In this document: piece after piece, positions 1 to 7,840 of the stretch
Layout of the letters: each line of letters begins with the position of its first letter
Numbering within the stretch: position 1 is the stretch's first letter
NCBI GenBank assembly: GCA_965116695.1
Contig: OZ220706.1
Coordinates: 2,542,001-2,606,000, forward strand
Length of the DNA: 64,000 nucleotides
DNA from: JAJDTT01 sp965116695
Lineage (GTDB): Bacteria; Acidobacteriota; UBA6911; RPQK01; JAJDTT01
Direction: 5' to 3'
The notes under the pieces: generated by a model
Seen by the model: only the letters and a program-made list of their open reading frames with translations
Database searches by the model: none
What the model was told of the DNA's origin: nothing
Made by a program: the position numbers and the translations under genes

Positions 1-50
1 ACAATTCTCGACGGAATCCACAGAATCCGGGAAACCTGGGAAGGGCCGAA

Positions 51-548
51 ATGTTGAGACTGTTCGTTTACGGCACCCTCAAGCGAGGCTACGGAAACCA
101 CGACCACTTCTGCCGGGGGGCGCTGGAGTTTCGGGAGGCGCAAGTTCGCGGCCGTCTCTACGACGGGCCCGGTTTTCCGGTTCTGGAGGTGCCCGCCGAG
201 GATGTGCTGGCCGGTGGCACCGCCGACCCCCTCGCCGATGTGGCCACGCAAGGGCTCCTCGCCTGCCGGATGCGGCGAGACCCCAAACCGGTTCAAGGAG
301 CAGCAGCAAACGGGTGGGGGATCGTGTACGGCGAACTATTCACCTTCGACGACCCGGAAGCCCGACTGCCGGCCATCGATCGGCTGGAAGGCTTCCGGCC
401 GGACGGTCCCAGCCTCTACCGGCGGGTGTTGGTGGCCGCCACCGCGGGCGGCATCCGCGAGCCCGCCTGGGTCTACACGCTTGATTCGACGGACATCAAA
501 CACCGCCGGATCCGGTCCGGCCGCTGGCCCGAGCATCTGCCCGGGTGA
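51..548 (+). CDS. Gamma-glutamylcyclotransferase-like (GGCT/AIG2 fold) protein
   Basis: 165 aa, the usual length for this fold. The family signature VYGTLKRG lies at residues 6-13, and the later IDRLEGF segment matches the second conserved block of GGCT/AIG2 proteins, which release 5-oxoproline from gamma-glutamyl compounds or act on gamma-glutamylamines. The exact substrate cannot be told from sequence. A GGGAAGGG Shine-Dalgarno sits just before the ATG. No signal peptide, so cytoplasmic. It is convergent with the PhyH gene downstream, with about 18 bp between stops. Confidence 0.85.
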   Translation: MLRLFVYGTLKRGYGNHDHFCRGALEFREAQVRGRLYDGPGFPVLEVPAEDVLAGGTADPLADVATQGLLACRMRRDPKPVQGAAANGWGIVYGELFTFDDPEARLPAIDRLEGFRPDGPSLYRRVLVAATAGGIREPAWVYTLDSTDIKHRRIRSGRWPEHLPG

Positions 549-566
549 GAGGCGCCGCCTCGACCG

Positions 567-1406
567 CTATCTCACCCAGAACCGGTACAACGGCTTCACG
601 TCTTCCGGCAGCGATTCGTAGACGCTCTTTCGAACCGGTGGCAGTTCGTAGTTCTTGCCGCCCGTCTCCACCACCATGGCGGTGTGCTCGGGCGTGCCGA
701 TCATGGTGGGATTCAGGTTGAGCCACCAGGGAGCGTAGCGAATCAGGATGGCGACCCTGGGCTCCCGGCTCCGATTGGGGGCGACGGCGTGCCAGAGCCG
801 GCTGTCGCTGACGAACACGCTCCCGGCGGGACCGCAGACGTTCATCTCGGTCGGGTAGGGCTCGTCTTCAGGGACCGAGTTTCCGCCGCCGGCCGGGTTG
901 CTAGAGGTCCGGTGACTTCCGGGCACCACGAGCGTGCCGCCCGTCTCGGCGCTGAAGGGGGAAAGCATCCAAATCGTCGAGATGTGCATCATGACGTCGG
1001 GATAGGGGGCGCGAACGTGGGAGGCGTTGGTTCGATTGTAGGGCCAGTCCGCGTGCAGATAGCCGCGCCCGTTTCCCGGATTGTTGATCACACAGTCGGT
1101 GCAGGAAATCCGGACCCACGGACCGAAGAAGGCCTCCGCCAGGTCCAGGATCCGGCGGTCGGCCAGATAGGGGGCGAAGGCCTGGGTCTCGTTGATCACC
1201 TGCCGGAGATTGGCGACACCCATGACCCCGACCCGGTGACCCCGGGCCCGCGTCGCCGCCAACTCGGCCTCGGCTTCCGCATGGCGCCGGGCCTGGGCCT
1301 CCACCACGCTTTGCCGGACCTGGTCAACTTGGTCGTCGGGGATGACCCCTTCGATCACACAGAACCCGTCCGTCTTCAAACGGCCGATTCTCTCCTCCGT
1401 CGTCAT
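567..1406 (-). CDS. Phytanoyl-CoA dioxygenase (PhyH) family oxygenase A
   Basis: 279 aa Fe(II)/2-oxoglutarate-type oxygenase. The HxD iron ligands are in HADWPYN (His118, Asp120), the distal ligand is probably His206 in DSRLWHAVAP, and Arg217 is the likely 2-oxoglutarate anchor. I chose the internal ATG at 1406 because GGAGG lies 7 nt upstream; the longer open frame runs antisense into the GWxTD gene and is not protein-like. A clear paralogue is at 56454-57254, sharing HADWPYN, the APYPDV segment and a VRYAPWW/IRYAPWW tail. Substrate unknown. It lies downstream of the GWxTD gene on the same strand. Confidence 0.88.
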   Translation of the reverse strand: MTTEERIGRLKTDGFCVIEGVIPDDQVDQVRQSVVEAQARRHAEAEAELAATRARGHRVGVMGVANLRQVINETQAFAPYLADRRILDLAEAFFGPWVRISCTDCVINNPGNGRGYLHADWPYNRTNASHVRAPYPDVMMHISTIWMLSPFSAETGGTLVVPGSHRTSSNPAGGGNSVPEDEPYPTEMNVCGPAGSVFVSDSRLWHAVAPNRSREPRVAILIRYAPWWLNLNPTMIGTPEHTAMVVETGGKNYELPPVRKSVYESLPEDVKPLYRFWVR

Positions 1407-1459
1407 TCGAACCTCCGTGGCGAACCGTCTGAAGATTCCTTTGACGCCCGAAGCAAGAG

Positions 1460-3094
1460 TCAGGAGTCGGCGGGAACGACCTTGAACCGGACCCTGTCCC
1501 GGACGTTTCGCTGCTGGATCTTGTCCTCGACCTTCAGGAGAAGCGTGTAGTCCCCGCTTTCGATGCCCTCCAGGGGGAAGACCAGAGCGGCCGCCACCCG
1601 GTCGCTGAAGCGCGAAAAGAGATGCGTGGCAGGCCCGTCGATGAGCTCTTCTCCTCTGGAATTGACGATGGTCGCCGAAATGTCGAGATCCGCCAGGTCT
1701 CGGCTCTGGTCGACGTCGAAGCTGTAGACCTCGAAGTAGACCCCCAGCCGATCCCCCGTATGAAATCGACGGCCCTGCGCCGGGTACACCTTCCAACCCA
1801 GAACCGTGACGAAGGGGCTGGGCAGGGTTTCCCCCTTGGCCGGAACGATCGTGTCCGAGAGCACCAGAGACGAGAGGGAGAGCCCCTCGGGCACCGACAC
1901 CGGCAACCTCAGCCGCTGTTGCAGGTGGCCGATCTTCTGGCTCCCCAGGTCCCTGGCGATCAAATCGAGCTTGTAGATGCCGGGGGGCAGCGGGAGGACC
2001 TTCTGGAAGGATTTCCGTCCCTTCACCTCCGTAGCCGAGAGCCGTTGGTCGTCGTAAATCGTCTCTTCGAACTCGCTGACGATCCGGCCCCCCATGCTCT
2101 TCACCGAACCGTAAAGATGCACCGTCGCCCGAGGCGCGGCGCCGGCGGAAGGAGGCTCATAGGCCAGTTCGTTCAGGGGCAGAAAGACGGTGATGGGAAC
2201 CATGAACGATTCGGCGGTCAGCCGGGTATAGGAGTTGGCGGCGAAGATCGGCAGCTCGTCGTAGGTGATGTTGGTGGTGACCGCGGCCTTGAGGTCCTGG
2301 AACTGGATCCGGGGCGCCTGCTGGAGCCGGAAGAACCGGTCCAAGCGGAGGAACGGATTCTCGGCATGCTTGTGAACCGCATCGAACTCGCCGCCCACCG
2401 ACCGCATCGGGTCCATGGCGCGGATCCGGCCCGCCCGGGTGTCGAGGCCCATCCGCTCGAACAGAGTGAGGCCCGCCCCGTCCATGTAGAGGAGGGCATC
2501 CTTCTCCTCCGGCCTGAGAGCCATCCGGTACTCCCCGGTCATGGTCTTGTCCACGAACTCGATCTCGATTCCGCTCCCGATGTTCTCTACGTGGCTGTAG
2601 TACCACTTCTCCATGGGATAGACCGCGGTGGTTCCGCCCCCCTCATCGATATCCCGGTAATAGGTTTGTCCGGCGCCGTAGCGATCCACCGAGGTGGGAG
2701 GCCCCAGGGCGATGTAGATCCGGCCCCGATCCGATTTCCATCCCGGGATGCCGCCGCTGTGATACCGCTCGTTGGCGTAGGCGATGCGGCGGTAGTGCTC
2801 GGTCTTGAACTCGTTGAACGCGCTGGAGGGATCGGGGTCGCGGCGGCGCCAGAACTGTTCGATGAAGCTCTCTTTCTCTTCGTTGCCGGTCAACTTGGAG
2901 AAGACGGCCTTCTCTTCCGGCGAGATGATGTAGACCACGTCCCGATTCAGCCACTGGGCGAAGGGATCCACCTTTTCCTCGGCCTTGGGGTCCTGACCGG
3001 TTGAGGGAGAGGCAAAAGACACCGGACCGAAGAAGACCAGACCGATGGGCAGGAGGCGGGTCAGGCGATTCACCATCTCTCGCAAGGTTGTCAC
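1460..3094 (-). CDS. Secreted GWxTD-domain protein
   Basis: 544 aa. An N-terminal Sec-type signal (hydrophobic stretch around residues 13-28, ending FAS) is followed by the GWxTD domain: an FxExFWxRRDP-like segment, then GIPGWKSDRGRIYIALGPP near residues 115-133. The family is known mainly from Acidobacteria and neighbouring phyla and has no assigned biochemical role. The C-terminal half is beta-rich. GTG start at 3094 preceded by GGGGAG at a good distance; an ATG seven codons in (3076) is the alternative. It is the best taxonomic marker in the window. Confidence 0.82.
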   Translation of the reverse strand: MTTLREMVNRLTRLLPIGLVFFGPVSFASPSTGQDPKAEEKVDPFAQWLNRDVVYIISPEEKAVFSKLTGNEEKESFIEQFWRRRDPDPSSAFNEFKTEHYRRIAYANERYHSGGIPGWKSDRGRIYIALGPPTSVDRYGAGQTYYRDIDEGGGTTAVYPMEKWYYSHVENIGSGIEIEFVDKTMTGEYRMALRPEEKDALLYMDGAGLTLFERMGLDTRAGRIRAMDPMRSVGGEFDAVHKHAENPFLRLDRFFRLQQAPRIQFQDLKAAVTTNITYDELPIFAANSYTRLTAESFMVPITVFLPLNELAYEPPSAGAAPRATVHLYGSVKSMGGRIVSEFEETIYDDQRLSATEVKGRKSFQKVLPLPPGIYKLDLIARDLGSQKIGHLQQRLRLPVSVPEGLSLSSLVLSDTIVPAKGETLPSPFVTVLGWKVYPAQGRRFHTGDRLGVYFEVYSFDVDQSRDLADLDISATIVNSRGEELIDGPATHLFSRFSDRVAAALVFPLEGIESGDYTLLLKVEDKIQQRNVRDRVRFKVVPADS

Positions 3095-3187
3095 CAGTCT
3101 ACTCCCCGGACCGGGTGGTCGACAAACCGAGGCGGATTCGGGTCCGGGGGGTCCGAAAGGGATACGTGCGCCGGAATGGGGACAGAC

Positions 3188-4048
3188 TCATTCGATCGTT
3201 GCCTCCTCCTGCAGTTGGTAGAGCGATTTCCACATGCCGTCGTAGTGGGGAATCAGAGGCGGCGGCCCGCCGAACCGGGCGAATCGGGACGGCCTGCCGC
3301 GCAGAATCTGGCCGGTCATCCCGTACGACGTCATCTCTCCGAAGTAGATCGGATAGCAGTCTGTGGCCTGGTACCCGTAGATCAGGGTCCGGCGGGAGTG
3401 CTCGGACCGGTTGGGAAGCGAGGCGTGGGGGGTGATGCAGTGCAGGAGGATGACGCTTCCGGAAGGACCGGCCAAGGAAACCGGCTGACCGAAGCGGCCG
3501 TCGCTGAGATCTTCGGTGACCATGCCCGCAAACTGGCCGTCGGCCCCCGTATGGTCGAAGAAGTGGGTGTGGTGCCGCGGCAGCACCTGGAGGCAGCCGT
3601 TCTCCTCCGTGGCGTCGTCGACGTAGATCAACACCGCCACCTGATCGTCATTGGTGGAGGGAAAGTAGGCCATGTCCTGGTGCCACTTGACGACCGATCC
3701 CACACGGGCCGGTTTCATGTTGATCTTGCTGTATTGCGCCGCGATGTTGGGGCCGATCAGCGGCTCCAGGCAATCCAGCAGGCGCGCGTCGGATCCAAGG
3801 CGGCGAAAGGTCTCGTGCCGTTCGTGGGGTTCATAGATCCTTCGCGGCACCGGACGTCCGTCCTGCAGCTCCGGCTCCAACTCCAGGACGTCGCTCCAAT
3901 CCCCGCTCGCCAGCGCCGCTTCCGAGACTTCCCGAATCGCGCCATCGACTGCCGCCATGTCTTCCGCACCGAAGAACTCCGGCAGGAGCAGGTAACCTTC
4001 TCGCCGATAGCCGTCCACCTGATCGTCCGAGAGTCTCGTGATCGTCAT
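3188..4048 (-). CDS. Phytanoyl-CoA dioxygenase (PhyH) family oxygenase B
   Basis: 286 aa. Iron ligands WHQD (His123, Asp125), a distal His in the CITPHAS segment (about 208) and an Arg at about 219-220. More distant from the two close paralogues at 567-1406 and 56454-57254. AAAGG precedes the ATG at 4048. It is divergent from the Tat-exported sialidase-like gene, with about 118 bp between starts that probably hold both promoters. A GGGGACAG hairpin-type remnant lies at its stop (about 3178-3186). Function beyond 2OG-oxygenase chemistry is unknown. Confidence 0.88.
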   Translation of the reverse strand: MTITRLSDDQVDGYRREGYLLLPEFFGAEDMAAVDGAIREVSEAALASGDWSDVLELEPELQDGRPVPRRIYEPHERHETFRRLGSDARLLDCLEPLIGPNIAAQYSKINMKPARVGSVVKWHQDMAYFPSTNDDQVAVLIYVDDATEENGCLQVLPRHHTHFFDHTGADGQFAGMVTEDLSDGRFGQPVSLAGPSGSVILLHCITPHASLPNRSEHSRRTLIYGYQATDCYPIYFGEMTSYGMTGQILRGRPSRFARFGGPPPLIPHYDGMWKSLYQLQEEATIE

Positions 4049-4166
4049 GATTCAACCTTTCCGCCCGGAAGAGCGCGTGCTGGAATGCACGGACCGGCCT
4101 TGCAGTGGGTTTTGTTGCGCGCCATTATCGTGGCCACCGGTCATTGTCCGCAAGAGGAGTTCCCGC

Positions 4167-5558
4167 ATGATTTCCCGGCGCCGTTTTCTCCGGCTGGCCG
4201 CACAAGGGACGGTGAGTTGCTCCGCGATCCGGAGCGCCGGCACGGCCCTCGCCGGCGAATCGATGGTGGAGCACCTGCTCTGCATGTCGCCCCGGCAATC
4301 GGCCCGGCTGGAGGAATGCCGCGAGCGGGGACTGATGGAGCTCGCTCCCGTCAGCCTCCCTCCCGACCCCGGCGCCCTCAACAACCATTTCGGTTGGCCG
4401 GTCGCCACCCGGACAGGCGACACGCTCATCGTGGTGCACCGCCGGATTCCGGGACATTGGAAAGGGCTGGAGCGCACCGACGACCGGCACAGCTACACCA
4501 TGGTGGTGCGGTCTACGGATGCCGGCAAGACCTGGACCGAACCCTTCGACCTGCGCCAAGTGATGAGGAGAGAAGACCGCAACCGGGGCGGTCACATCCC
4601 GCTGGCCCACCGTTACAAGTTCGCCCGTGACCAGGATCCGGCGCTCGGCTACAAGATCCATCTGAACGCCATCGGGACCGCGGCCGACGGCGGAATCGTC
4701 CTGGTGAGCGACCATGGGGTCTTTCGCAGCGACGACCGCGGCAGGACCTGGGCCCACTTCTCCGAGGCAATGAGGGAGGACACGACTCCGGGTTCGGTGC
4801 TCTACATCGGCCCGCGCCTGTTCGAGCACCCGGACTACGGACTGGTCGTGGCGGGGCACTCCAACCTGGTGACCGAACAGTACAATGAGGGGCCGCATCC
4901 ACCGGACACCGACGGCGAAAGTGTCCGCATCGACGACAAGATCCACTTCCGCTATTCCGGGGACGGCGGACGCACCTGGGCCGAGGACGAGCAATCCCTT
5001 CCCTCCTTCGTCCGTCCGGCCGAGCCGGTCGCCCTGCTGCACGAAAACCGGCTCGCCATCGTCTGCCGCAGCTACGATCCCGCCTCCTACAACGCGCGGA
5101 CGGACACCTCGGCCTACGCTCAACTCTGGTCGGAGAGCGGCTGGCATCCTCTGAAGTCGAAGCATTCCGGCATCCGCGTGGCAGGCAGGCGGGGACGCCA
5201 GGATACGCTCGATATCGATTTCAATCCGGTCACGGAAAGGATCGAGGCCGTGGTTCCGGCGCGGGCCGGCAGCGGACCGGACCGTCCCTATCCGGGGAAG
5301 ATGTCCCTGAACATCTGGAGCATCGACCCGGAGGATTTCTTCTCAGGAAGCACTCGGTGGCGCTTCGAATGTGCGCTTTTCGCACGTTGCGACGTCCTGG
5401 GCCGGATCGACGGACTCCATCCGGGAGCCTCCATCATCGATTCCGGCCGCGGCGTCCAGCATGTCTTCGTCTACATGGGCTATCCGGCCGGTCCGGCCGG
5501 CGTCTTCCGGCTGACGCGCACGCTGGAGACCGGCGCCTTGAAGGCCTTCCTGGGCTGA
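4167..5558 (+). CDS. Tat-exported sialidase-like BNR propeller protein
   Basis: 463 aa. A twin-arginine signal (SRRRFLRLAA, residues 3-12) marks export to the periplasm. Several Asp-box repeats of the S-x-D-x-G-x-T-W kind are present (STDAGKTW, SDDRGRTW, SGDGGRTW), typical of six-bladed sialidase/BNR propellers. The ATG at 4167 has AGAGGAG upstream; the longer frame from 4038 would bury the Tat motif and overlap the divergent PhyH gene. Such proteins are exo-glycosidases or sugar-binding propellers; the catalytic Arg triad was not verified, so sialidase activity is not claimed. Confidence 0.85.
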   Translation: MISRRRFLRLAAQGTVSCSAIRSAGTALAGESMVEHLLCMSPRQSARLEECRERGLMELAPVSLPPDPGALNNHFGWPVATRTGDTLIVVHRRIPGHWKGLERTDDRHSYTMVVRSTDAGKTWTEPFDLRQVMRREDRNRGGHIPLAHRYKFARDQDPALGYKIHLNAIGTAADGGIVLVSDHGVFRSDDRGRTWAHFSEAMREDTTPGSVLYIGPRLFEHPDYGLVVAGHSNLVTEQYNEGPHPPDTDGESVRIDDKIHFRYSGDGGRTWAEDEQSLPSFVRPAEPVALLHENRLAIVCRSYDPASYNARTDTSAYAQLWSESGWHPLKSKHSGIRVAGRRGRQDTLDIDFNPVTERIEAVVPARAGSGPDRPYPGKMSLNIWSIDPEDFFSGSTRWRFECALFARCDVLGRIDGLHPGASIIDSGRGVQHVFVYMGYPAGPAGVFRLTRTLETGALKAFLG

Positions 5559-5601
5559 GGGACACGAAGTTTGGGCGAACGGCTCCCGGACCGGGCGGGA
5601 A

Positions 5602-6327
5602 TCACTTCTTCCTGGGTTTCGACGGCCGCATCTCGACCCGGCTGACCAGACACCGCGGGTGTTGGGTCAGGGTGCCGACGACCACCTCCGCCACGTCCTC
5701 CGGAGCCATCTTCCAAGAGTCTCCGCTCCCGTCCCCAGATGACCGCGACCGGGTGTTGACGCTGCCGGGCATGATGTAGGCGACGCGGATGTCGTCGTGG
5801 CGGACTTCCTCCATCAGGGCCTCGCTCAGTCCCGTCAATCCGAATTTGGAGGCGTTATAGGCCGATCCTCCCGCGAAGGCGTTCTTGCCGGCGAGGCTGC
5901 TGATGTTGATGATGAAACCGCCCCCGGTCTTCTTCATCTCCGGGACCGCGAAGTGGCAACCGTAGAAGACACCGTCCAGATTGGTGCCGATGGTGGTTCG
6001 CCACTCTTCCACCGTCATCTCCTCCACGTTCTTGAATGCGCGCACGGCGGCGGCGTTGTTGATGAGAATGTCGATCCGCCCCAGCCGGGAAACACAGGAT
6101 TGGATGAGCGCCCGGACCTGCTCCGGGTCCCTAACGTCACAGGTCTGCCCCAGAACCGGCCCCGCGCCGCTACGCCTGAGAGAATCGACGGCAGCTTCGA
6201 CGGCTGCGGCATTCCGGGCGCAGATCATCACCCCCGCACCTGTGCGAACCAGGGCCCGCGCCACGGCAAACCCGATCCCGCGGGAACCGCCCGTCACTAC
6301 CGCCCGTTTGCCTGAAAGTGTGGTCAT
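5602..6327 (-). CDS. SDR-family NAD(P)-dependent oxidoreductase
   Basis: 241 aa classical short-chain dehydrogenase. TGGSRGIG cofactor motif at residues 12-19, NNAA at about 90-93, catalytic Ser (ISS, about 143-144), and Tyr157-x3-Lys161 in AYNASKF. FabG-like length, but nothing in the neighbourhood points to fatty-acid synthesis, so the substrate is open. The C-terminus is short and basic (PSKPRKK). Confidence 0.9.
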   Translation of the reverse strand: MTTLSGKRAVVTGGSRGIGFAVARALVRTGAGVMICARNAAAVEAAVDSLRRSGAGPVLGQTCDVRDPEQVRALIQSCVSRLGRIDILINNAAAVRAFKNVEEMTVEEWRTTIGTNLDGVFYGCHFAVPEMKKTGGGFIINISSLAGKNAFAGGSAYNASKFGLTGLSEALMEEVRHDDIRVAYIMPGSVNTRSRSSGDGSGDSWKMAPEDVAEVVVGTLTQHPRCLVSRVEMRPSKPRKK

Positions 6328-6406
6328 GAGTGGTTCCCGATACTGCAGATCAGTGCGTGTTTAGCCACCGTCACCGACGCAAAAAATAGCACGAAAAAAC
6401 GAGACT

Positions 6407-6451
6407 GTCCCCTTCTCAGTCCCCTTCTCACACTTTCCAGTCCCCTTCTCA
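6407..6451. repeat. Triple GTCCCCTTCTCA direct repeat
   Basis: Three exact copies of GTCCCCTTCTCA start at 6407, 6419 and 6440 in the gap between the SDR start and the interrupted propeller gene. The GTCCCC core is shared with the GGGGAC hairpins found elsewhere in the window. No gene is visible in the 244-bp gap apart from these copies and the hairpin at 6537-6554. Confidence 0.7.
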
Positions 6452-6536
6452 CAATTTACGCGTATGGACCCGTTTGCCGGATCAATTTAAGATGTTCCGA
6501 TACTCCCGTCTTCGATTCCGGGTCGGGGTGGAAGAT

Positions 6537-6554
6537 GGGGACAGGAATGTTCCC
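6537..6554. repeat. GGGGAC-type hairpin repeat
   Basis: GGGGACA, loop GGAA, TGTTCCC (one G-T wobble). Same arms and loop as the hairpin at 21406-21423. It lies 17 bp upstream of the first ATG of the interrupted propeller gene. Confidence 0.6.
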
Positions 6555-6571
6555 GCTCCCAAAGTCGTCTG

Positions 6572-7840
6572 ATGCCGAAGCCGAGAACAGCACTGACGCG
6601 GCGCGACCTGCTCAAGGCAACCGCTCCCGCCCTGATGACGCTAAACGCGTTGCCCCGAAGCACAGCGACCGGTGCTCAAAGCAAACTGCCGCCGGTACGA
6701 GCCATCACGCGCGGTCCCAAACATCACTAGTTCGGATACTACGACAAACTGCAGTTTGATCCCACGGGCCGGTTCGTTCTGGGGATGGAAGTCGACTTCG
6801 AACACCGCTCGCCGACGCCCGGCGACGTGATCAAGATCGGGATGGTCGATCTGCAGGACGGCGACCAGTGGATCGAACTGGGAGAGAGCCGCGCCTGGTG
6901 CTGGCAGCAGGGCTGTATGCTCCAGTGGCGGCCCGGCTCAATGACCGAAGTCCTCTGGAACGATCGCCGGCGAGACCGCTTCGTGTGCCGCATCCTGGAC
7001 ATCGAGACGCGCCAACTGCGAACCGTTCCCCACCCCGTCTATACGGTCAGCCCTGACGGGAGCTGGGGAGTCACACCCGACTTTCGCCGCGTCAGCGACA
7101 TGCGCCCGGCCTACGGGTATCCCGGATTGGAGGACCCCTACCGCAACGTCGGCGCGCCCAAAGAATCGGGTATCTTCCGGGTCGACCTGGGGAACGGACG
7201 CCAGGAGTTGCTGATCTCCGTCGATCAAGTCGTCAACATTCCCATGCCGGGCGTGGAATTGGCCAAAGCCAAGAGCTACTTCAACCACCTGTTGATCAGT
7301 CCGGACGGCACCCGTTTCATTTTTCTCCACCGCTGGGGGTTTCCCAAGTTCATCGGCGCCACGCGAATGTTCACCGCCGGCCAGGACGGCTCGGACCTCC
7401 GCGTTGTCGATGCCTCGGGTCTGACTTCGCACTTCATCTGGAGGGACCCGGAATCGATACTCGCCTGGACCCGCCCGGAATCGAGACCGTGGGGTTTCTA
7501 TCTTTTCGAAGACGCCACCGGCGGGTCGGTCGAGACCGTCGGAGAGGGGGTCATGACCGAGAACGGGCACTGCACCTACCTGCCGGGAGGCGAGTGGATC
7601 CTGAACGACACCTATCCGGACGCGCAAAGGATGCAGCACGTGTACCTGTACCATGTGGCCACACGCAGGCGGGTCCCGCTGGGACAGTTCTACTCGCCGC
7701 CGGAGTACACTCGCGAGGGGCGAGTGGACACCCATCCTCGTTTCAGCCCCGGCGGCCGCAAAGTCGTCATCGATTCGCCTCACGCCGGCCAGGGCCGACA
7801 GATGCACCTCATCGACATCAGCGGGATCGTTGATACCTAA
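6572..7840 (+). pseudogene. Tat-exported WD40/PD40-like propeller interrupted by an in-frame TAG
   Basis: Reading from the ATG at 6572 gives a Tat-like signal (TRRDLLKATAP) and continues in one frame to the stop at 7840, except for a single TAG at 6728-6730 between GPKHH and FGYYDKLQFDP. The codon before (CAC) and the frame after are intact, so one base (TGG to TAG, Trp to stop) would restore a 422-aa protein. From memory of related proteins, Trp is the usual residue here. The part after the TAG also reads from an internal ATG (6785, 351 aa) but would lack the signal and first strand. It resembles oligogalacturonate-lyase-like/PD40 propellers. The stop overlaps the next gene's stop by 4 bp (convergent). 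Confidence 0.75.
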
